64,000 nt of DNA from Massilia sp. YIM B02763 (GTDB lineage Bacteria; Pseudomonadota; Gammaproteobacteria; Burkholderiales; Burkholderiaceae_D): positions 62,001 through 126,000 of the forward strand of contig NZ_JASNRD010000002.1 of NCBI RefSeq assembly GCF_030412015.1. Direction: 5' to 3'. A program made the position numbers and the translations under genes. The notes under the pieces were generated by a model. The model worked only from the letters and a program-made list of their open reading frames with translations, was not told the DNA's origin and made no database searches. Of the stretch, positions 43,845 to 52,874 are shown one piece after another (position 1 is the first letter of the stretch; each line of letters starts with the position of its first letter).

Positions 43845-44882
43845 ATGGCCAAGAAGCTCAAGAAACTCGACCAGCAAGTGATCGTCCTGACCGGCGCCAC
43901 CAGCGGCATCGGCCTCGCCACCGCGCGCATGGCCGCCGAGGCGGGCGCCAAACTCGTCCTCGTCGCCCGCGACGGCGACGCCCTCGACACCCTCGCCCAC
44001 GAGATGCGCCAGCGCGGCGTGGACGTGGCGACGGTGGCCGCGGACGTGGGCGACACGGCGGACGTGGAACGCATCGGCAAGGAAGCCATCGCGCGCTACG
44101 GCTGCATCGACACCTGGATCAACAATGCCGGCGGCAGCGTCTACGGCACCAACGAGCAGGTGCCGCTGGCCGACATGGAACGCGTGATGCAGACCAATCT
44201 GTGGGGCTGCGTGAACGGTTCGCTGGAAGCCGTCAAGCGCATGAAGACGGGCGGCGGCGGCGCCCTGATCAACGTGGGCAGCGAAGTCTCGGACCGCTCC
44301 ATTCCCCTGCAGGGCACGTACGCGGCGTCCAAGCACGCGATCAAGGCCTTCACGGAATCGCTGCGCATGGAACTGGACAAGGAAAACGCGCCGATGTCCG
44401 TCACGCTGATCAAGCCGTCCGCCATCGCCACGCCGTTCGCCGAACACGCGAAGAACTACATGGAGCAGGAGCCGGCCCTGCCGCCGCCGAACTACGCGCC
44501 GGAGATCGTCGCGGAGGCGATCCTGCACGCGGCCGTCAAGCCGGAACGCGAGCTGTTCGCGGGCGGACATGCGAAGGCGGCCTCCGTGCTGGGCGGCCTG
44601 CTGCCGCGCGGCATGGACCGCTTCATGCGCGGTTCGATGTTCGACCAGCAGCAGTCCGACAAGCCCAGCCGTGCGGGACGCAAGGATGCGCTGCACGGGC
44701 CCGACCCGGCGCAGGAACTGCGTTCGCGCAACCGTTCGCCGGCCCGCGTGAGCGAGTCGAGCCCGTACACCGCGTTCGAGATGAAGCCGGCGTCGCTCAA
44801 GGCGGCGCTGGTCGGTGGCGTGTTGTTGGCGGGGTGGGCGCTGGCTGGACGGCCGGGCTTGCGCAAGACGTGGAAAGCGTGA
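43845..44882 (+). CDS. Short-chain dehydrogenase with C-terminal membrane anchor, paralogue 2
   Basis: 345 residues from the ATG at 43845 (GAAGGAAG). It repeats all features of its upstream neighbour: TGATSGIG, NNAG, YAASK, and a C-terminal hydrophobic anchor (KAALVGGVLLAGWALAG) with a basic end. A family B palindrome and a bidirectional terminator follow. Function beyond NAD(P)-dependent redox activity is not evident. Confidence 0.88.
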   Translation: MAKKLKKLDQQVIVLTGATSGIGLATARMAAEAGAKLVLVARDGDALDTLAHEMRQRGVDVATVAADVGDTADVERIGKEAIARYGCIDTWINNAGGSVYGTNEQVPLADMERVMQTNLWGCVNGSLEAVKRMKTGGGGALINVGSEVSDRSIPLQGTYAASKHAIKAFTESLRMELDKENAPMSVTLIKPSAIATPFAEHAKNYMEQEPALPPPNYAPEIVAEAILHAAVKPERELFAGGHAKAASVLGGLLPRGMDRFMRGSMFDQQQSDKPSRAGRKDALHGPDPAQELRSRNRSPARVSESSPYTAFEMKPASLKAALVGGVLLAGWALAGRPGLRKTWKA

Positions 44883-44903
44883 TGGGGTGATCTGGCGGTG
44901 AAT

Positions 44904-44924
44904 GGCGGGCACATGGTGCCCACC
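44904..44924. repeat. 21-bp palindrome, family B copy 2
   Basis: GGCGGGCAC-ATG-GTGCCCACC, two mismatches to copy 1, 22 bp after the second SDR stop. Confidence 0.72.
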
Positions 44925-44943
44925 ATCACGTTCGCATGGATAC

Positions 44944-44981
44944 AAAAAGGGCCGTCCGGCGCATGCCGAACGGCCCTTTTT
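44944..44981. terminator. Bidirectional terminator
   Basis: AAAAAGGGCCGT / ACGGCCCTTTTT stem between the convergent SDR and acidic-protein genes, T-rich on both strands. Confidence 0.88.
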
Positions 44982-44997
44982 GTTTGCGAATACCGGC

Positions 44998-45435
44998 TTA
45001 CTTGCCCGGCGCCGGACCGCGCGGCGGTTCGCTGCCGAGGAAATCGACGTCCTCGTCCGTCAGCGGCAGATCCGGGATCGATTCGACGTGGTCGGTATCG
45101 ATGTCGGCGCCGTCCTTGACGACCGTGTCGCGGCCGGCCGAGGCGCGTTCGCCCGTGCCGCCGTAGTCGCTGTCGCCGTCGAAGTTGGCGTCGCCGACGT
45201 CGGGGCCGGCGCTGTCGTGGGCGTAGCTTTCCTCGTTGTCCGAGTTCGTGCCGCGGTCCAGGTCGAGGGTCTGGTCCTCGTCCAGGTTGGCGGCAAAGCC
45301 GGGTCCGCCGACGACGTCGCTGCCGGAATCGGAAATATCGCTCGGGCCGAGCGAGTCGATGCCGTGGCCTTTGCCGAGGCTACGGTCTGGTGCTTCCGGA
45401 AAGTTATCCGGATCAAGTGTGCTCGTGCCAGTCAT
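44998..45435 (-). CDS. Highly acidic hypothetical protein
   Basis: 145 residues from the ATG at 45435 (GGAGGACATC site; a Met four codons earlier would use the same region). About one residue in four is Asp or Glu, with many Gly and Ser (DISDSGSDVVGG, NFDGDSDYGG, DADIDTDH-type runs). Such composition indicates an unfolded, possibly Ca2+-binding or chaperone-like protein. No domain is recognised. It is monocistronic. Confidence 0.72.
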   Translation of the reverse strand: MTGTSTLDPDNFPEAPDRSLGKGHGIDSLGPSDISDSGSDVVGGPGFAANLDEDQTLDLDRGTNSDNEESYAHDSAGPDVGDANFDGDSDYGGTGERASAGRDTVVKDGADIDTDHVESIPDLPLTDEDVDFLGSEPPRGPAPGK

Positions 45436-45569
45436 GATGTCCTCCATGGTGATGCCAAAAGAATACGAGTACAGGCTACCCGCTTTCGCGATTTTGCGGC
45501 GCAACGCTGTTTCCCGAGGAAAGAAGATTGCCGGCGACTCCAGGATGGCCGGCGCCTCCGCGCGCCGGC

Positions 45570-46589
45570 TCAGAACGCCCGGCGCATGCCGATGTTCAGC
45601 GCCGAGCTGCCGTTCAGGCGCTGGGCGCCGTCGATCGGAATGCCGGCGCTGTTGGTGTTGACCGTGTGCGAGAACGCCGCGTAGAAGTCCGTCTTGCGCG
45701 ACACGACGTAGCTGGCGCCGATGGCGAACTGGTTGGCGTCGCGGTTGGCCAGGTCGCGGTCGTTCTTGTGGATGAACGAGGCCAGGAAAGTGACCTGGCG
45801 CGTCAGCGGCACCGCCACGCCGGCCAGCGTGTCGCGGCTGTCCGTCGACGAGGTGCTGGCCACGCCGGCGCTGTACGGGTTGTCCGGGTTGTACAGCGGC
45901 GAATTGCCCCAGCCGCGGTTGGCGGCATAGGCGGCATAGGCCGTACCCCAGCGCGTGCGCAGGTTGGCGGCGATGATGGAATTCTTGGCCGCCATCGTGT
46001 TGCCCACCAGGTTGTACAGCTGGACCTGGGCCACGTGGCGGTTCTGGTGCGCCGCGCGCAGCGACAGCGGACCGATGTCGTAGCCGACCGTCATGCCCCA
46101 GGCGCGGTTGGCCATCGAGTTGCCGCCGAGGCTGTCGACGGTCCAGGAAGCGTCCGTCGACACGCCGCTCATGCGGCTGCTGTAGTAGCGCACGTCGCTG
46201 TTGACGGGCGTGCCGGTGGGATTGACGAGGTTGCTGGCCTGCCCCGCCGTGCCGGTGTGGAACAAGTCGCCGACGTCGGCCTGCGTGAGGTATTCGAGGT
46301 TGTACTGGCGGCCCAGCGTGAACTTGCCCGGACCGTCGCCGGGGCCGAAGCCGCCGAGGCGCCCGTAGACGCGGCGCGGCACCTGTTGCCCCGGCCACTC
46401 GGCATGGGCGGCGGTGGCCGGGGTGCCGGTGAACACGGCGATGTCGTGCCCTTCCGGCGCCTCGCCGACGTAGTGCAGTTCCCCGGTGCCGACGGCGGCC
46501 GGGGTCGTGGTGTCCTGGGCGCAAGCGTGTCCACAAGCGAGCGTCGCATAGCCACCCAGCGCAACGCACGCAACGAAAGCCTTGTTCAT
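45570..46589 (-). CDS. Gram-negative porin (betaproteobacterial OmpC-type)
   Basis: 339 residues. Signal peptide (~1-24), then a porin barrel: VYGRLGGFGPGDGPGKFTLGRQYN with the PGGF-like first turns, ending LNGSSALNIGMRRAF with the C-terminal Phe required for BAM recognition. It forms a general diffusion channel in the outer membrane. Start chosen at 46589 with AGGAACTC ahead. About 230 bp separate it from the amylase remnant and probably hold its promoter. Confidence 0.9.
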   Translation of the reverse strand: MNKAFVACVALGGYATLACGHACAQDTTTPAAVGTGELHYVGEAPEGHDIAVFTGTPATAAHAEWPGQQVPRRVYGRLGGFGPGDGPGKFTLGRQYNLEYLTQADVGDLFHTGTAGQASNLVNPTGTPVNSDVRYYSSRMSGVSTDASWTVDSLGGNSMANRAWGMTVGYDIGPLSLRAAHQNRHVAQVQLYNLVGNTMAAKNSIIAANLRTRWGTAYAAYAANRGWGNSPLYNPDNPYSAGVASTSSTDSRDTLAGVAVPLTRQVTFLASFIHKNDRDLANRDANQFAIGASYVVSRKTDFYAAFSHTVNTNSAGIPIDGAQRLNGSSALNIGMRRAF

Positions 46590-46820
46590 GATGAGTTCCT
46601 CTTTAGGCTAACGTTATCCTCTCGTTTGGCGGTCTTATCTGTCCAATATCGCACAATTCGAGGGCATATTTACCTCGTGTTTTTGTCGGCTAATTCCGAC
46701 GCGACCGTGACAACGAAATTCTTGCCGATTGCTCGGCAGTAAACACCTGTCCAAGGGGCAGGAAAATGCTTGCATTTGCACAAATGACGTACCTAAACTA
46801 CAGCAAGAGGCGGCGTCTCG

Positions 46821-47195
46821 ATGGCCGTGCTGGCCGCCACGCTGCCGGGCATGCCCCTCATCTACGGCGGCCAGGAGTCGGGCCTGGACAAGCGCATCTA
46901 GTTCTTCGAGAAGGATCCGATCGCCTGGAAGGACTATCCCTACGCGCCGTTCTACGCCGACCTGCTGAAGCTGAAGCACGACAACCCCGTGCTGTGGAAC
47001 CGCCAGTACGGCGGCGCCGTGCAGGTGCTGGACACGGGCAACGACAAGGTCTTTGCCTTCCGCCGCCACCGCGAGGGCAACGTGGTGCAGGTCGTGGTGA
47101 ACGTGTCGAATGCGGCGCAGCGCTACACGCTGCCGGGCGCGCCGGCGCAGACGCTGGGCGCGTGGCACTATGTGATCGGCAAGCAGCCGCGCTGA
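46821..47195 (+). pseudogene. Remnant of an alpha-amylase-family glycoside hydrolase (C-terminal part)
   Basis: One frame encodes MAVLAATLPGMPLIYGGQES, the end of a GH13 (alpha/beta)8 barrel, then continues through an amber codon at 46899-46901 (LDKRI-stop-FFEKDPI) into a C-terminal beta domain (KDYPYAPFYADLLKLKHDNP, VLWNRQYGG, VNVSNAAQRYTLPG, AWHYVIGKQPR). The 5' two thirds are missing; only unrelated sequence precedes 46815. It is therefore both truncated and interrupted, and unlikely to be functional. Confidence 0.85.
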
Positions 47196-47307
47196 CCGAC
47201 GCGCTGACCAATTCGTCACGGCGTTCGGTGCATTCATCCCATTGTTGCACCCGCGCCGCGGGAGGTGTCGAATAATCGGGCGGTCTACATTCCATCCCGC
47301 CGCCTTC

Positions 47308-49437
47308 ATGCGCAACGCCCGCTCCGCCGCCGTCCTGCTCCTCGTCACGCCAGCCTGCCTGCTCGCCCAGACGGCGCCGCCGCAGCAGGTCGTCATCAGC
47401 GCCAACGCCGATGCGCAGCGCGCGCAATCGACGACGACGTCCATCGTCGTGGGCCGCGACGAGCTGCTGCGCCACGGCGACGCCACGCTGTCCGACGTCC
47501 TGAAGCGCCAGCCCGGCATCACCGTGGACGCCAGTCCCGGCAAGCCGGCCGCCATCCGCATGCGGGGCATGGGCAGCGGCTACGTGGCGATCCTGCTGAA
47601 CGGCCTGCCCGCGCCGGCCGGGTTTTCGCTGGAGTCGCTGAATCCGGACGCCATCGAGCGCATCGAGATCGCCCGCGCGCCCACGGCCGAGACGAGCAGC
47701 CAGGCCGTGGCCGGTACCATCAACGTGATCCTGCGCCGCGCGGGACCGGGCAAGGACGGCGCCGCGAACGAGATCAAGGTGGGCAGCGCCGTCGTCGACG
47801 GCTACGCGGCGCCCCAACTCATCGGCCAGCACAGTGGCCGCGCGGGCACGCTGGCCTATACGCTGTCCGCGACGCTGCAGCGCACGGAAAACCCCGTCAC
47901 GGCCGTGACGACCGAAACGGGAGCAGACCCTTCCCTGCTGCGGCGTACCGCGTGGCTCGACCACCAGGTGGGAGATGTGCTCGAACTGGCGCCGCGGCTG
48001 TCGTGGACGCCGAACGCCCGGGACACGGTGACGTCGCAGGCCTACGTGCGCAAGCGCCGCATGGACAACGCCAAGCGCGAGACGGAGACGACGCTCATCG
48101 GCAGCCCGACCGCCTTCCCGCACGCGGCGCAGACCTACCGGGCGGATGCCGAACAGGCCTACGCGGACGTCACGTGGGCCCGCAAGCTCGACGGCGGCGC
48201 GCGCCTGTCGACCAAGCTCTCCGGCTTTCGCACGCAGCGCGACGCCGACTTCGTCTACCGCGGATCGAGCCTGGCGGACGTGCTGCTGCAGACGAACCGC
48301 GTCGCCTCCGGCCCCACCGAGCGCGAATGGACGTTCAATGGCACTTGGCGCAAGCCACTGTGGCGGAATCACGCGCTGGCGGCGGGCTGGGAGGTCGGCC
48401 GCAAGCGGCGCACCGAATACCGCAACGAGCGCCAGGTCGACGCCGCCGGCACCCTGCTGCTGGCCAGTGACGAGGACTACCGCGCCACGGTCGCAAGGAC
48501 GGCCTTCTTCGTGCAGGACGAATGGGACATCGACGCCGCCTGGTCCGCCTACGTAGGCTTGCGCCGCGAAGACCTGCACACGACGGGCGAAGGCAATGCC
48601 CATGCGGCCGTCGACGTGGACGCCGGCGCCTGGAGCCCCATCCTGCAGGCGCTGTTCAAGCCGCAGCGCGCGGAAGGCGGCGCGGGCCCGCGCGACCAGT
48701 TCCGCCTTGCCGTCAGCCGCACCTACAAAGCGCCGAACATCGTGCAGCTGATGCCGCGCCGCTACACGGTCGACAACAACAACGGCCCCACCAACCCGGA
48801 CCAGCAGGGCAACCCGAACCTGCGGCCGGAGCTGGCGCTGGGCATCGACCTGGCGTGGGAACGGTATATCGGCAAGGACGGCATGGTCAGCGTCAGCCTC
48901 TTCCAGAAACGCATCCACGACGTGACGCTGTACCGCACCGAGGAGGAGGCCGGCACGTGGATCTCCACGCCGGACAATATGGGCGGCGCCACCGTGCGCG
49001 GCGTCGAGTTCGAGGCGAAGGGCACGCGCGGAGCGCTGTCCGCACGCATGAACCTGGCGCGCAACTGGTCGCGCGTGGATGCGATACCGGGGCCCGACAA
49101 CCGCATCGAAGGACAGGCGGCCTACAGCGGCAATGTCGGCATCGACTGGGCACCGAAAGGCAGCCGCGTCGACGCGGGCGGCACGTACACCTACCGCGGC
49201 CCCGTCACGAGCCGCCCCGGCGCCCTGTTCCTCAGCGACGACGCCATCAAGCGCCAGCTGGACCTGTACGCCGTGTGGAAGCGCGACGCGGCCTCGCGCC
49301 TGCGCCTGTCCGCCTCCGACCTGCTGCACCAGGACTATCGCGAGAGCTACGCCTACCTGGGCACCGGCGCCGTCACCCGCACGACGCGCTATCGCACGCG
49401 CACGACGTGGCGGCTCGTGTGGGAACAGTCGCTGTGA
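47308..49437 (+). CDS. TonB-dependent receptor (smaller, siderophore/cobalamin type)
   Basis: 709 residues from the ATG at 47308. Signal peptide (~1-20), plug domain (VISANADAQRAQSTTTSIV, ATLSDVLKRQPGITVD, IRMRGMGSGYVAILLNGLPA, IERIEIARAPTAETSS, AGTINVILRR) and a 22-strand barrel ending VTRTTRYRTRTTWRLVW. The plug is of the FepA/BtuB type. No siderophore genes are adjacent. It follows the amylase remnant in the same direction; the neighbourhood may have been a glycan-uptake locus. Confidence 0.92.
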   Translation: MRNARSAAVLLLVTPACLLAQTAPPQQVVISANADAQRAQSTTTSIVVGRDELLRHGDATLSDVLKRQPGITVDASPGKPAAIRMRGMGSGYVAILLNGLPAPAGFSLESLNPDAIERIEIARAPTAETSSQAVAGTINVILRRAGPGKDGAANEIKVGSAVVDGYAAPQLIGQHSGRAGTLAYTLSATLQRTENPVTAVTTETGADPSLLRRTAWLDHQVGDVLELAPRLSWTPNARDTVTSQAYVRKRRMDNAKRETETTLIGSPTAFPHAAQTYRADAEQAYADVTWARKLDGGARLSTKLSGFRTQRDADFVYRGSSLADVLLQTNRVASGPTEREWTFNGTWRKPLWRNHALAAGWEVGRKRRTEYRNERQVDAAGTLLLASDEDYRATVARTAFFVQDEWDIDAAWSAYVGLRREDLHTTGEGNAHAAVDVDAGAWSPILQALFKPQRAEGGAGPRDQFRLAVSRTYKAPNIVQLMPRRYTVDNNNGPTNPDQQGNPNLRPELALGIDLAWERYIGKDGMVSVSLFQKRIHDVTLYRTEEEAGTWISTPDNMGGATVRGVEFEAKGTRGALSARMNLARNWSRVDAIPGPDNRIEGQAAYSGNVGIDWAPKGSRVDAGGTYTYRGPVTSRPGALFLSDDAIKRQLDLYAVWKRDAASRLRLSASDLLHQDYRESYAYLGTGAVTRTTRYRTRTTWRLVWEQSL

Positions 49438-49535
49438 CGCTTGCCGAACGGAGGACGTGACGATGACACGATGGATCTGCTTCGGGCTGATCCCGGCAGC
49501 CCTGATCGTGCCGGCCGCCGTTCGTTGATGCGCAT

Positions 49536-49604
49536 GGTGGGCACGTGGTGCCCACCCTACCGGCTCCGCTGACGACATCGTGGGGCGGGCACCACGTGCC
49601 CACC
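49536..49604. repeat. Inverted pair of family B palindromes (copies 3 and 4)
   Basis: Copy 3 (49536-49556, GGTGGGCAC-GTG-GTGCCCACC) and copy 4 (49584-49604, reverse orientation, GGCGGGCAC-CAC-GTGCCCACC) form a 69-bp hairpin-capable unit between the TonB receptor and the regulator gene. Confidence 0.78.
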
Positions 49605-49620
49605 GAACCTTTGCGTGATG

Positions 49621-50352
49621 CTAGCGTCGGAGCCCAGCAAACGCCGCCGGCTCCCACTCCCTCAACGCCAGCAGCAAGCCACTCCCGCGCCGCTTCGGCA
49701 ACGGCGACGCCAGGCTCTCCTCATGCAGCTCCGCGAACCTCGCCCGCAGTTGCCGCAGCTCCGACTGCATGCGTGCCAGCGCGCTCTCCGTCAGCATCGC
49801 GTGCGTAAAGGTCAGCGTCTCGTCCTGGCGCTCGAAGCGGCTGCCGAGGAAATCGTCGAGCCCTTCGGTGCGGAAGTATGCGCGGATCGGTCCGTCCGGC
49901 AGCCAATCGAAATCGCGCGCCACGTTCAGGCGGATGCGGTTGCCGGGCATGAGGGCGATCAGGTGCAGGCGGTCCAGGTGCAGCAGCTTCTGCAGCGCTT
50001 CCGCCTCGGTCAGTTGGTAGACAGCGACCATGTCGGCCAGCGTCCAGTGGTTCAGCGCGCACACGGCGACGACCATCAGCTTGGTGTCCGACACGAGCTC
50101 CTTCTCCTGGGCCGGCGTGAGCGTGCGCAGGCGCGATTCCGTCACCGCCGCCTCCTGCGCCAGCTCGGCGAGCGTGAAGCCGAGCATATTGCTGACCTGG
50201 ACCAGGCGGTCGACGCCCAGCGTGTCCGACGTCAGCAGGCGCTTGACGCTCGCCTCGGAGAGACGCAAGGTCGCGGCCACGTCGCGGTAGGTCTTGCCCT
50301 GCAATTTCAGCTGGCGCTTGATCGTGACGAGCAGTTGGTTGACTTCGGACAT
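49621..50352 (-). CDS. HTH transcriptional regulator (XRE-type)
   Basis: 243 residues from the ATG at 50352 (GAGGTCCC). Helix-turn-helix near the N terminus: IKRQLKLQGKTYRDVAATLRLSEASVKRLLTSDTLGVDRLVQV. The C-terminal 170 residues hold no recognised ligand domain; AVYQLTEAEALQKLLHLDRLHLI resembles a small wing-like segment. It is divergent from the amidase gene 119 bp away and may regulate it. Confidence 0.85.
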   Translation of the reverse strand: MSEVNQLLVTIKRQLKLQGKTYRDVAATLRLSEASVKRLLTSDTLGVDRLVQVSNMLGFTLAELAQEAAVTESRLRTLTPAQEKELVSDTKLMVVAVCALNHWTLADMVAVYQLTEAEALQKLLHLDRLHLIALMPGNRIRLNVARDFDWLPDGPIRAYFRTEGLDDFLGSRFERQDETLTFTHAMLTESALARMQSELRQLRARFAELHEESLASPLPKRRGSGLLLALREWEPAAFAGLRR

Positions 50353-50471
50353 GGGACCTCGGACTTCGATACGGAACGCTACTGCCGGGATCGTAGCATG
50401 CCCAGCCTTGCCGCGGCAGAGCGGCTGTGCCAAGATGCCCGCCACATAAGGACAAGAACAGGCCGAGACAC

Positions 50472-51977
50472 ATGAATCACGATGAATACCTGCGCCACGA
50501 CGCGACCGCGCTCGCGCAACTGGTCGCGCGCGGCGACGTGACGAGCGCCGAACTGCTCGACCTGGCGCTGGCGCAGCAGCGGCGCGTCCACGGGGACGTC
50601 AACGCCATCGTGCGCCTGATGGAGACGGAGGCGCGCGAACGCACGGCCGCTCCACTGGCAGGCCCGCTGGCCGGCGTCCCCTTCCTGATCAAGGACGGCG
50701 TGCAGGATTACGCGGGCGTGCCCACCACCTACGGCAGCCGCGCCATGCAGCATTACGTGCCGACGCAGCACGCCCACGTGGTGCGGCGCTACCTGGAGGC
50801 GGGCCTCGTCATCTTCGGCAAGACGAACCTGCCCGAATTCGCGATCCGCGCCGTCACCGACCCCGTGCTGTTCGGCCGCGCCAACAACCCCTGGGACCTG
50901 TCACGCACGCCGGGCGGATCGAGCGGTGGCGCGGCGGCGGCCGTGGCGGCGGGCATCGTGCCGATGGCGGCGGGGAACGACGGCGGCGGCTCCATCCGCA
51001 TCCCGGCCGCCTGCTGCGGCCTGTTCGGACTGCGGCCGTCGCGCGGGCGCGTGTCCTCCGGCCCGGACATCGGCGAAGTGTGGTTCGGCGCATCCAGCGA
51101 AGGCGTGCTGTCGCGCAGCGTGCGCGACACGGCGCTGGCACTGGACGTGCTGCAGGGCGCGGAACCGGGCGACCCGTTCGTCATCACGCCGCCGTCGGCA
51201 CCGTACGCGGACCTGATGCGGCGCGACCCGGGCCGGCTGCGCATCGGCTTTTCCAGCGCCTCGCCGATCGGCACGGAAGTACATCCCGAGGCCGTGGCGG
51301 CCGTCCACCACGCCGCGGCGCTGCTGGAAAAACTGGGCCACGACGTCGAGGAAGCCGCGCCGCAAATCGACGGCGACGCGCTGGCGCGCAGCTACCTGCA
51401 CCTGTACTTCGGCCAGATCCCGGCCGCGGTGGAACGGGCCAAGGCGCTGGGCGCGAAGGAAGGCGACCTGGAACTGATGAACCGCATCCTGGTGACGCTG
51501 GGCGAACACGTCTCGGCACGCCGGCTGACGACGGAACTGAACCGCTGGAACGACTTCGCCCGCGCGCTGGGCGACTACCACAAGCGTTACGACGTCTTGC
51601 TGACGCCGACCCTGGCCGCCCCACCCGTCAAGCACGGCACGGGCGACCCGTCGTCGTTCGAACAGGGCGTATTGGGCTTCCTGCAAGGCACCGGCATCCT
51701 GGGCGTGCTGGCGCGCCTCGGCCTGCTGGACAAGACGGTCGACCGCATCGCCACCGACAACCTGCGCGCGGTGCCGTTCACCCAGCTGTCGAACCTGACA
51801 GGCACGCCGTCGATGAGCGTGCCCCTGTACTGGACGCCGGACGGCCTGCCGCTGGGCGTGCAGTTCGTCGGACCGTTCGGCAGCGAGGACAGGCTGCTGC
51901 AGCTGGCGCACCAGCTGGAGCTTGCCCAACCCTGGTTCGATCGGCTACCGGCAATCGCCCGTAGGGTGGACGGCTAA
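50472..51977 (+). CDS. Amidase-signature-family hydrolase
   Basis: 501 residues from the ATG at 50472. The Ser-cisSer-Lys triad is complete: K74 in FLIKDG, S150/S151 in TPGGSSGGAAAAVAAG, and nucleophile S174 in NDGGGSIRIPA. It hydrolyses a carboxamide; substrate not predictable (members range from fatty acid amides to indoleacetamide). The divergent XRE regulator upstream is a candidate controller. Confidence 0.92.
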   Translation: MNHDEYLRHDATALAQLVARGDVTSAELLDLALAQQRRVHGDVNAIVRLMETEARERTAAPLAGPLAGVPFLIKDGVQDYAGVPTTYGSRAMQHYVPTQHAHVVRRYLEAGLVIFGKTNLPEFAIRAVTDPVLFGRANNPWDLSRTPGGSSGGAAAAVAAGIVPMAAGNDGGGSIRIPAACCGLFGLRPSRGRVSSGPDIGEVWFGASSEGVLSRSVRDTALALDVLQGAEPGDPFVITPPSAPYADLMRRDPGRLRIGFSSASPIGTEVHPEAVAAVHHAAALLEKLGHDVEEAAPQIDGDALARSYLHLYFGQIPAAVERAKALGAKEGDLELMNRILVTLGEHVSARRLTTELNRWNDFARALGDYHKRYDVLLTPTLAAPPVKHGTGDPSSFEQGVLGFLQGTGILGVLARLGLLDKTVDRIATDNLRAVPFTQLSNLTGTPSMSVPLYWTPDGLPLGVQFVGPFGSEDRLLQLAHQLELAQPWFDRLPAIARRVDG

Positions 51978-52055
51978 CCCCCAACGCACGCGTCAACGCG
52001 GCCTTACCGCCGTCCACGCGTCCAACCACCGCGTGCATCGTGTGGCACCATCGGC

Positions 52056-52706
52056 TCACGCCTGCCGATGCCCACACTCCGTACAAAACTTCGTCCCCGG
52101 CTCCAGCATGGTCGGACACGCCTGGCACTGCACCTGCTGCGCCATCTTGAACCCGCACTCCGGGCAGAATTTGGCGCCATGCGTCTCCGTACGGCACTGC
52201 GGGCACACGAGCTGCATCTCCTTGCGCACGTCATGCCGCAGCCCGCGGCTCTGCCCTTCGTCATTGGCCCGCTGCGACGCGCTATAGACCTCGCCCTGCG
52301 CCCGCGAGCGCGTGATCGCCACCTGGACGTTCGGCGCGCAATCGAAGCACAAGCCATTGGCGCCATCGAAGCACTGTCGACAGACGTAATCGTGGCAATT
52401 CCCGCAGCGATTGAAATGCCGCTTGCCCTCCTCAACCGCCTCCTTGAACGCCGTATCGCGCGCACTGTGCCAGCCGGCCTCCGCCATACTGTTCAGCACC
52501 GAGCCCGCATTGCCGAGGATGCCGCCGAACAGGCTGGCCCCCTTCTGCAACCAGCCGCCAGCCTGGGCGCTGCGATAAGGTTTGAATGCGGTACGCCAAC
52601 GGTCGCGGCAGCGCTCGCAATAGAACTCGAACTGGAAGCCGGCGTCGACGCCGGTGGAATTGCTGAGGTCCTGGACGTTGCTGGCGAACTTGGTTTCGGT
52701 CGACAT
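52056..52706 (-). CDS. Multi-zinc-ribbon protein
   Basis: 216 residues. Eight C-x2-C pairs are present (CERC, CGNC, CRQC, CFDC, CPQC, CPEC, CQAC, CTEC), arranged as an N-terminal zinc motif, a central pair and a C-terminal double zinc-ribbon of the DZR type (CPQCRTETHGAKFCPECG, CQACPTMLEPGTKFCTECG). The middle contains a Gly-rich segment (QKGASLFGGILGNAGS). Function unknown. It is the last core-type gene before the AT-rich region. Confidence 0.85.
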   Translation of the reverse strand: MSTETKFASNVQDLSNSTGVDAGFQFEFYCERCRDRWRTAFKPYRSAQAGGWLQKGASLFGGILGNAGSVLNSMAEAGWHSARDTAFKEAVEEGKRHFNRCGNCHDYVCRQCFDGANGLCFDCAPNVQVAITRSRAQGEVYSASQRANDEGQSRGLRHDVRKEMQLVCPQCRTETHGAKFCPECGFKMAQQVQCQACPTMLEPGTKFCTECGHRQA

Positions 52707-52874
52707 GTTCTTATTTTCCCCCGCGGAAATTGTCGCGGGATTACAGCATAACTGTTGAAGCTACGGCGCCCGATATATAAAAATATTCGATTTTGCCATC
52801 GATTGTGAGTGTTCGTGAGTTTTTAGCTAGGCGAACAATTGTATGATTGATGTTTTGCAAATATAGTTTCCGCG

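Noticed and set aside
49463-49528. 21-residue frame MTRWICFGLIPAALIVPAAVR
   Set aside because: It reads like a broken-off signal peptide just before a family B repeat; too short to call a gene, perhaps the remnant of one.
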